Made by a program: the position numbers and the translations under genes | Source: Chitinophagales bacterium | GTDB taxonomy: Bacteria > Bacteroidota > Bacteroidia > Chitinophagales > Chitinophagaceae | Direction: 5' to 3' | NCBI GenBank assembly: GCA_017303855.1 | Contig: JAFLBL010000008.1 | Span: forward strand, 1-64,000 | DNA length: 64,000 nt | The notes under the pieces: model-generated | The model's input: the letters and a program-made list of their open reading frames with translations, nothing else | Told to the model about the DNA's origin: nothing | Databases searched by the model: none | Shown: positions 58,874 to 64,000 of the stretch, in pieces | Layout of the letters: each line of letters opens with the position of its first letter | How positions within the stretch are numbered: the first letter of the stretch is position 1

Positions 58874-60058
58874 ATGATTCAACAAAAAGGTCTGTTTGGT
58901 AAGAATGTTACAGGCAGGACGGTACCCTATAATATGTTCTGCATCGTTGGCATCGTGGTGTTGATTGTCAATATCCTGTTGTCTTCACTCTGGCCATTCC
59001 GGGATCCGGAGATGCTGCTGGTTTTCACAACAGGGATTGTGTTGCTTTTGTCGGGCATGCTTCTGTTTCGTTATTATTCCACATTTATTGCAATCCTGCT
59101 GGTTATAATAGTTTACAATGGTTTAATCTTTTGGGTCAGTTTGCATATGGGCCGCTCCTCCGGTGCCATGCTGTATTATTTCCCTTTCATGGTTGGCTTT
59201 CTTTATCTTTTTCTGTATGATTCCAATCTGGCCAAATCGATCGTACAAGTGGTGCTGACTTTTGTATTTGTTGCTGTCAGCTTTTTTTATACTGAATTCA
59301 GGACCTCCCGTTTTTTTGTACCAGACCCGGCACTGGAACTGATTTATATGCTGAACCTTTTATTTTCAATAGCGGCTACGGTTATTATCCTGATCTCGCT
59401 GTATAAACAGTTTATACGTCTGCATACGGCCGTGCTGGTGGATAAGGAAAAAGAGCACCGGGAACTGTTACGGGCGCTGGATATGGAACGGGAAAAACAG
59501 GGGTATGCGTTGCTGTTATCGCTGCGTGATGATATCTCACAGACACTTGCCACCAGCAGAATGTACCTGCAACTTTCACCGCCGGATGCGGAGCTCAATC
59601 AAATGGCGGATGAGCAGATTAAAGTGGCGTTGGCCGGATTGAATGAAATTTCATTGGAGCTCAGTCCATCGATGCTCATCGACCTGGGCTTCAAAGAAGG
59701 ATTACAAACCTATGCCACGATGCTTAGTGATAAGTATGGGATACCGGTGGGTATTGGCCTGGCTCCGGGGAGCCGGGATGTGCCTGAAATGGAACGATTA
59801 TCGCTCTATCGTATTCTCCAGCAATGCATCAAAATTCTTACCGGGAAAAGAGATGTTCATTTTCTGCATATCACATTGAATTGTCAGCATACGGTATCTC
59901 TTGTTTTTCAGCATGATTCTCCGGCGGAGGATTATGCCATCCGTTTCCGCGATGGCAGCAACAATGATCTTAGTAAACGCCTGCACTATTATTCAGCCGG
60001 TATTAAGGAAGAAAAGGGACGGGTGGAACTGGAGCTGGCACTCGCAGGAACAGGATAA
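58874..60058 (+). CDS. Degenerate membrane histidine kinase (pseudo-kinase-like)
   Basis: This 394-aa protein has about six membrane spans in residues 20-180 (FCIVGIVVLIVNILL, LLLFTTGIVLLLSGMLL region, LLVIIVYNGLIFWV, MLNLLFSIAATVIILISLY). A coiled linker follows, then a dimerisation helix LLLSLRDDISQTLATSRM. In related kinases this reads L-H-D-D-I-S-Q. Here residue 218 is Arg (CGT), so the phospho-accepting His is missing. The following ATPase-like part lacks the Asn of the N-box (YRILQQCIKILTGKRD) and a clear GxG loop. It probably does not phosphorylate itself in the normal way. No response regulator is adjacent. Confidence 0.72.
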   Translation: MIQQKGLFGKNVTGRTVPYNMFCIVGIVVLIVNILLSSLWPFRDPEMLLVFTTGIVLLLSGMLLFRYYSTFIAILLVIIVYNGLIFWVSLHMGRSSGAMLYYFPFMVGFLYLFLYDSNLAKSIVQVVLTFVFVAVSFFYTEFRTSRFFVPDPALELIYMLNLLFSIAATVIILISLYKQFIRLHTAVLVDKEKEHRELLRALDMEREKQGYALLLSLRDDISQTLATSRMYLQLSPPDAELNQMADEQIKVALAGLNEISLELSPSMLIDLGFKEGLQTYATMLSDKYGIPVGIGLAPGSRDVPEMERLSLYRILQQCIKILTGKRDVHFLHITLNCQHTVSLVFQHDSPAEDYAIRFRDGSNNDLSKRLHYYSAGIKEEKGRVELELALAGTG

Positions 60059-60139
60059 GTTACAGGCAACAAAATCAACTTCCCGGCCAGCCGGAATCCG
60101 GGGGAGGTATCATGTGTACCCATCAGGTAGCCGGTACAT

Positions 60140-60583
60140 TTACATCGGAGGTGGCGGAGGTATTCCGCCTCCCGGATTTTCGAAACTGTTTTCGAGTATA
60201 TGTTTGTTTTTATCAAACCTGCTGAATTGCTTTGGAGTCAGCATCTTTTTTAAGGCATTATCCCTCTCCATGCCGGCCTGCAGAATGGCCGGATCATTAT
60301 TGCCCTTATATGTTTCTTTTTTCATCAGGGCCAGCCTTTTTCTTACATAGACAATTATAGCCTTTTCTGCGGCATCCACCTGCTCTTCGGATAGTCTCAG
60401 CTTCTTCTTCATCCAGCCAAGCTGTAAACGGCATATTTCCTTTTCTTCATTGTCCGGCTGCACAGCTAATTCCGGAGGGGGCCCGACCGGGCCTTCGCCC
60501 TGTGGCGGTTGTGCCATTATACCCTGTGCGGAGGAGAAAAAAAGAACTACGATTATTAACGGGAAAAGGAATTTTGTTTTCAT
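60140..60583 (-). CDS. Spy/CpxP-like periplasmic protein
   Basis: This 147-aa protein has a signal peptide (MKTKFLFPLIIVVLFFSSAQ), a Pro/Glu-rich N-terminus and a helical core (LQLGWMKKKLRLSEEQVDAA, DNALKKMLTPKQFSRFD). The core has the L-x-P-x-Q-like TPKQFSRFD of the Spy/CpxP family, a periplasmic stress chaperone-like group. The Pro-rich tail ends PPPPPM. The identity is moderate; the fold but not the partner can be inferred. It converges with the kinase-like gene. Confidence 0.65.
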   Translation of the reverse strand: MKTKFLFPLIIVVLFFSSAQGIMAQPPQGEGPVGPPPELAVQPDNEEKEICRLQLGWMKKKLRLSEEQVDAAEKAIIVYVRKRLALMKKETYKGNNDPAILQAGMERDNALKKMLTPKQFSRFDKNKHILENSFENPGGGIPPPPPM

Positions 60584-60791
60584 GCTTTTTATTGTTGGAA
60601 GTAAATCTCGTTGTTCTTCCTGTGGTTGAATAACAGCATATAGATGAAACGGGCAGATTTGACGATGAAATACAGATTTATAGCTGATACTCCTGACAGC
60701 GGCCTTTGTTGATTTGATTTCTTCATCAAAAAGTAATATCCCCTGTATATTCCTTTCCCCCGGAATACCTACCTTTCAAAAAAATCCGGTT

Positions 60792-61907
60792 ATGGTCAGA
60801 TTCTTTTTTATTTGCCTGCTGTTTATCAGCAACAGTATAATTGCTCAGGAGCACAGTCATGCCATTGGCCGGAAAATAATCTATCCGGATATTCCGGGGT
60901 ACAAGACATTGAAGACGGATCTGCATCAGCATACTGTACTTTCGGACGGGAGTGTATGGCCGGATATCCGGGTGATGGAAGCGCTGCTGGACGGTCTTGA
61001 TGTGATCTCTCTGACCGAGCACCTGGAATACCAGCCGCATAAAACGGATATACCGCATCCCGACAGGAACCGTTCTTTTGAACTGGCCAAGGCGGAAGCA
61101 AAGAATCATAACCTGATTATCGTAAACGGATCGGAAATAACCAGGAAAATGCCACCGGGGCATAACAATGCCATTTTTATAAAAGACGCCAATGGATTAC
61201 TGATAAAGGATTCGGTGGAAGTATTTAAGGCCGCCAAAGCACAGGGAGCTTTTGTATTCTGGAATCATCCAAACTGGACAGCTCAACGAAAAGACGGCAT
61301 TGCAAGGCTTACAGATATGCATAAAATGCTGATCCGTGAGCAACTGCTCGATGGGATAGAAGTGGTAAATGATGATACCTATTCTGAAGAAGCCTTACAG
61401 ATTGCCCTTGATAATAATCTTACCATTATGGGTACCAGTGATATCCATAAACTGATTGACTGGGATTTTAAGGTGAATGAAGGCGGGCACCGTCCGGTGA
61501 CACTGGTCTTCGCCAAAGAGCGTACGGAAGAGAGTGTAAAAGAAGCTTTGCTGGAACGCCGCACCGTTGTTAATTATAAAGACCTGCTGATTGGAAGGGA
61601 GCCTTTCCTGGTACCCTTGCTGCAAGCTACAGTTACTATCAAGGCAGCCACGTATACCGGAAAGACAGACGTTCTGAAAATTGTCCTGGTCAATGGCAGC
61701 AACAGCCCCATATTGCTGAGCAATAAATCCGGGTTTACTTTACATAGTAATTATGACGTAATCACATTGCTTCCCGGGGAGAATACAATTGAAGTAAAGA
61801 CCCTCGAACGGCTCAAAGAGCTGACACTGAATTTTGAAGTGTTGAGTGCGGTATATGCGCCGGGTAAACATCCGGTGGTGAAATGGGGAGTAGCAGATAT
61901 TAAATAA
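60792..61907 (+). CDS. PHP-domain Sb-PDE family phosphodiesterase, secreted
   Basis: This 371-aa protein starts at ATG 60792 (MVRFFFICLLFISNSIIAQ, signal peptide). The PHP metal-binding motifs are DLHQHTVLSDGS (about 44-55), SLTEHLEYQPHK (about 75-86), VFWNHPNWTAQ (about 157-167) and GTSDIHKLIDW (about 216-226). A C-terminal beta-rich domain follows. The Sb-PDE branch acts on phosphodiester substrates; the natural substrate is unknown. The stop codon overlaps a GTACGAA array. Confidence 0.85.
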   Translation: MVRFFFICLLFISNSIIAQEHSHAIGRKIIYPDIPGYKTLKTDLHQHTVLSDGSVWPDIRVMEALLDGLDVISLTEHLEYQPHKTDIPHPDRNRSFELAKAEAKNHNLIIVNGSEITRKMPPGHNNAIFIKDANGLLIKDSVEVFKAAKAQGAFVFWNHPNWTAQRKDGIARLTDMHKMLIREQLLDGIEVVNDDTYSEEALQIALDNNLTIMGTSDIHKLIDWDFKVNEGGHRPVTLVFAKERTEESVKEALLERRTVVNYKDLLIGREPFLVPLLQATVTIKAATYTGKTDVLKIVLVNGSNSPILLSNKSGFTLHSNYDVITLLPGENTIEVKTLERLKELTLNFEVLSAVYAPGKHPVVKWGVADIK

Positions 61908-61940
61908 GTACGAAGTACGGGGTACGAAGTACGAAGTATA
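61906..61940 (+). repeat. Heptamer array, AAGTACG family (5 units), starting in a stop codon
   Basis: AAGTACG, AAGTACG, GGGTACG, AAGTACG and AAGTATA. The first two bases belong to the PHP gene TAA (61905-61907). Confidence 0.85.
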
Positions 61941-61998
61941 AGGCATATTGGACATTTGACTTATTCGGAATTGCAGTAACTTTCCGGAAACACAGCTC

Positions 61999-63591
61999 AT
62001 GCATATCCGCTTACTGATTTGTCTTTTATTCATTTCCGTAGTATCATTTGCCCAGAATCTGAAATCGGGCGGCCGGCTCAAACCTGAACAGGCTAATATG
62101 GATATCCGGCATATTAAAATTGTTCTAGATGTAAATCCGGATAAAAAAACGATTGACGGTTTTACAGAAACAGAATTGCTGCTGAAAGAACCAAGCGGCG
62201 TATTGCTGTTTGATCTCTGGCATGAAATGAAAGTCAGTAAGATTTGGGTGAATGGCAAGGAGGCCCCATTTTCTCATACACCCGATGACCTGGTACGGAT
62301 TCAGACTGCCGGTATGTTAGCATCCGGGAAAGTTAATGTGAAGATTGCCTATGGTGGAACGCCTGGTATTGCGGTTCGTCCGCCCTGGACCGGGGGCTTT
62401 CAGTGGGAAAAGGACAGTTTGGGTAATCCCTGGATTGCGGTAAGTTGCCAGAGTGAGGGAGCCAAAGTTTATTTCCCCTGTAAAGATCACCCCAGTGATG
62501 AACCGAATGAAGGAGCCGAAATGATCATCAGCGTACCCAAAGGACTGGTGGTAGCGGCGCCGGGACTGCTTCAAAAGCAAACCACAAAAAAGAACAAGAC
62601 TACCTGGCACTATAAAACCAATTACACTATCAGTAATTATTGCCTGGTATTTAATGTGGGTAACTATAAAGTGGCAAAACGGATTTACACTTCCGTTACC
62701 GGAAAGAAAATTCCGATGGAATATTATGTGTTGGAGGAAAATCTGGGAAAGGCGGAGAAACTACTTGACCTGTTTGAACAATCCAGCCGTATTCTGGAAA
62801 AATATTTTGGAGAGTATCCCTGGGCTAATGAACGGATTGCGGCATCTGAAACCCCACACCTGGGTATGGAACATCAGACCAATATTGCGTATGGTAATAA
62901 ATACCGGTATGAAAAACTCGGTAACAGCGATTTTGACTGGTTACTTCATCATGAATACGGACATGAGTGGTGGGCCAATAAAGTTACCAACCGGGACTGG
63001 GCTCATATGTGGATCCAGGAAGGTATTTGTGTGTTTGGAGATGCGATGGCCACCCGTGAACTGGCCGGAGAGGAGGCCTACCTGAAACGGATGCAGACAA
63101 CCGGGCGAATGACGCAGAATAAATTTCCTGTAGTAAGAGGGGAGGAAGTGGATTCAGACAGCGCGTATCATGGGGATATATACGGTAAGGGTGCTTTCTT
63201 TATGCATACATTACGTTTTGTGATGGGGGATACCCTGTTTTTTCCCACATTAATGAAGCTGGCCACCGACCCCCGGTACACGTATGATAATACCGTAGTA
63301 ACAGCGGATGTGGAAGCGTTGTTCAGCGGGGCTTTTGGTAAATCACTGAAACCATTGTTTCAGTTATTTCTGTATACAACGGACAAACTTGAAATCAGTA
63401 TCCGGCAGAGTGGCGAAGATACCTATCTGGTAAAACTGCTGAATATGGATATGGCGTTGCCGCTCGAAATAAATTCGGCGAATGGCCTGCAAAAGATCAT
63501 AGCGGATAAGAAAGGAATAACGGTAAAAAGCAAATCATTTATAGAAGCCGACCCACGGGGCTTTTATCTGAAGAAGGTGATTTATGAATAA
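61999..63591 (+). CDS. M1 family metallopeptidase (aminopeptidase)
   Basis: This 530-aa protein has a signal peptide (MHIRLLICLLFISVVSFAQ). The N-terminal beta saddle is followed by the thermolysin-like domain with the exopeptidase motif LGMEHQTN (G-x-M-E-N-like, with H in place of N). The zinc site HEYGHEWW comes next, with the third ligand Glu 18 residues on in MWIQEG. The chain is short for M1 enzymes, lacking the C-terminal HEAT-like domain. It probably removes N-terminal residues from peptides in the periplasm. A near-consensus promoter (TTTG, 18 nt, TAACTTTC) lies just upstream. Confidence 0.9.
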   Translation: MHIRLLICLLFISVVSFAQNLKSGGRLKPEQANMDIRHIKIVLDVNPDKKTIDGFTETELLLKEPSGVLLFDLWHEMKVSKIWVNGKEAPFSHTPDDLVRIQTAGMLASGKVNVKIAYGGTPGIAVRPPWTGGFQWEKDSLGNPWIAVSCQSEGAKVYFPCKDHPSDEPNEGAEMIISVPKGLVVAAPGLLQKQTTKKNKTTWHYKTNYTISNYCLVFNVGNYKVAKRIYTSVTGKKIPMEYYVLEENLGKAEKLLDLFEQSSRILEKYFGEYPWANERIAASETPHLGMEHQTNIAYGNKYRYEKLGNSDFDWLLHHEYGHEWWANKVTNRDWAHMWIQEGICVFGDAMATRELAGEEAYLKRMQTTGRMTQNKFPVVRGEEVDSDSAYHGDIYGKGAFFMHTLRFVMGDTLFFPTLMKLATDPRYTYDNTVVTADVEALFSGAFGKSLKPLFQLFLYTTDKLEISIRQSGEDTYLVKLLNMDMALPLEINSANGLQKIIADKKGITVKSKSFIEADPRGFYLKKVIYE

Positions 63592-63657
63592 AACGCCCCG
63601 GTTTAGCTACGTATGCCGCGGGCCGTTTGCGTTACTTGGTGAATGGAAACAGTGTGT

Positions 63658-63936
63658 ATGAAACCAGCTATTACATTTGATATTTTTTTCAGCCGGGAGC
63701 GTGATGCACGTCGTTACCGGGCGCATGTTGCGGTATTGTACCGTACGGAAAATATAATCCGCTACCGTGTATCGGCAGGTACAAAGGAAATAGAAATGGA
63801 GAAATACCTGTACCGAAAGACGAATCAATGGAAAGTTGATCAGTTGAATTTTGTCCGTCAGGGGCATACCCGTACGTATGAAAAAATGATAAGTGATATA
63901 CAGGCCGCTATAGATATTGAAATGAAAAACCGGTGA
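63658..63936 (+). CDS. Small protein of unknown function
   Basis: This 92-aa protein starts at ATG 63658 (MKPAITFDIFFSRERDARRY); an in-frame ATG at 63643 would add five residues. It is rich in Arg, Lys and Tyr with alternating strands (YRAHVAVLYRTENIIRYRVS, EKYLYRKTNQWKVDQLNF) and a helical end. It has no signal and no recognised family. A hairpin terminator follows. Confidence 0.6.
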   Translation: MKPAITFDIFFSRERDARRYRAHVAVLYRTENIIRYRVSAGTKEIEMEKYLYRKTNQWKVDQLNFVRQGHTRTYEKMISDIQAAIDIEMKNR

Positions 63937-63957
63937 GTTTGTAGACTTACCGGTTTC
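63929..63957 (+). terminator. Hairpin terminator after the last gene
   Basis: AAACCGGT (ending in the last codons) pairs with ACCGGTTT across a 14-nt loop. The T run is short. No gene is visible in 63958-64000. Confidence 0.6.
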
Positions 63958-64000
63958 TCCTGCTGTTTGATCAGCTGACTTTTCGTTCATGCGTTGACGC

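Overview
The window looks like chromosomal DNA of a Bacteroidota bacterium, most likely of the family Chitinophagaceae. The evidence is secreted proteins with type IX secretion (T9SS) sorting domains (12307-13779, 46305-47393, 52448-53566), a large 'choice-of-anchor L' protein with a gliding-motility-type C-terminus (21056-23875), SusC-like and carboxypeptidase-D-like (CPD) modules, several family-specific DUF proteins (DUF2911, DUF4253, DUF4395, DUF1572, DUF6580), weak Shine-Dalgarno sequences, and promoters of the Bacteroidota type (TTTG, about 19-20 nt, TAnnTTTG). The clearest promoters lie ahead of tRNA-Asp and efp. There is no phage, no CRISPR array and no complete insertion sequence. Most genes are housekeeping or envelope genes in short transcription units.

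Layout. 1-2682: a sugar transferase cut near base 125, a Gfo/Idh/MocA oxidoreductase and an L,D-transpeptidase-like protein. 2947-3652: tRNA-Asp, its terminator, a decayed partial copy of both, and an 11-bp tandem repeat. 3653-8498: accA, dapA, an esterase, RNase Z and a STAS protein. 8652-11952: clpC and cmk. 12307-19358: a T9SS protein, a K+ channel, an FKBP isomerase, an exonuclease/GIY-YIG protein with no normal start codon, an rRNA methyltransferase and a lipase. 19490-24559: mdh, a thioredoxin-like protein, the large gliding-type protein and efp. 24903-26840: accB and accC. 26917-30895: DUF4253, an outer-membrane barrel, a DinB-like protein and gamma-glutamyltransferase. 31009-41091: an M14 peptidase, an SPFH protein, a lipoprotein, and the operon PIG-L deacetylase / two tiny membrane proteins / Na+ symporter. 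41138-47393: a DUF2911 protein and a putative envelope signalling cluster (ECF sigma factor, anti-sigma/TonB hybrid, divergent VWA protein, Cys-motif/CPD/T9SS protein). 47472-57881: xerD, a lipoprotein, a YkgJ protein, YraN, manA, DUF6580, a T9SS protein, rnhA with a GH88 hydrolase, an acyl-CoA carboxylase beta subunit and a barrel protein. 57950-63936: DUF4395, a degenerate histidine kinase, a Spy-like protein, a PHP phosphodiesterase, an M1 peptidase and a small unknown protein.

The most striking signal is between the genes. About two dozen short tandem arrays are scattered over the window. Most have a strict 7-bp period, some 8, 16 or 23 bp. The unit sequences fall into recurring families (GGGAGTC, GTACGAA, AGTCGTT, AAAAGTA, TTCAATA, AATGTGCC-like, and a GTTGGTG-ATAA-CACCAAC palindrome). 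Most sit at gene 3' ends, often starting inside the stop codon, and several are paired in opposite orientation so that they can fold into hairpins. One array (17141-17228) abuts the 5' end of the exonuclease gene, where an ATC stands at the expected ATG position.

Links between genes: accA, accB and accC are three of the four acetyl-CoA carboxylase subunits, at two separate sites (accD is not in the window). ClpC, the sigma/anti-sigma pair, the STAS protein and the pseudo-kinase point to regulation, and the many signal peptides point to an envelope-rich secretome. All functional names come from reading the translated sequences; no database search was run.
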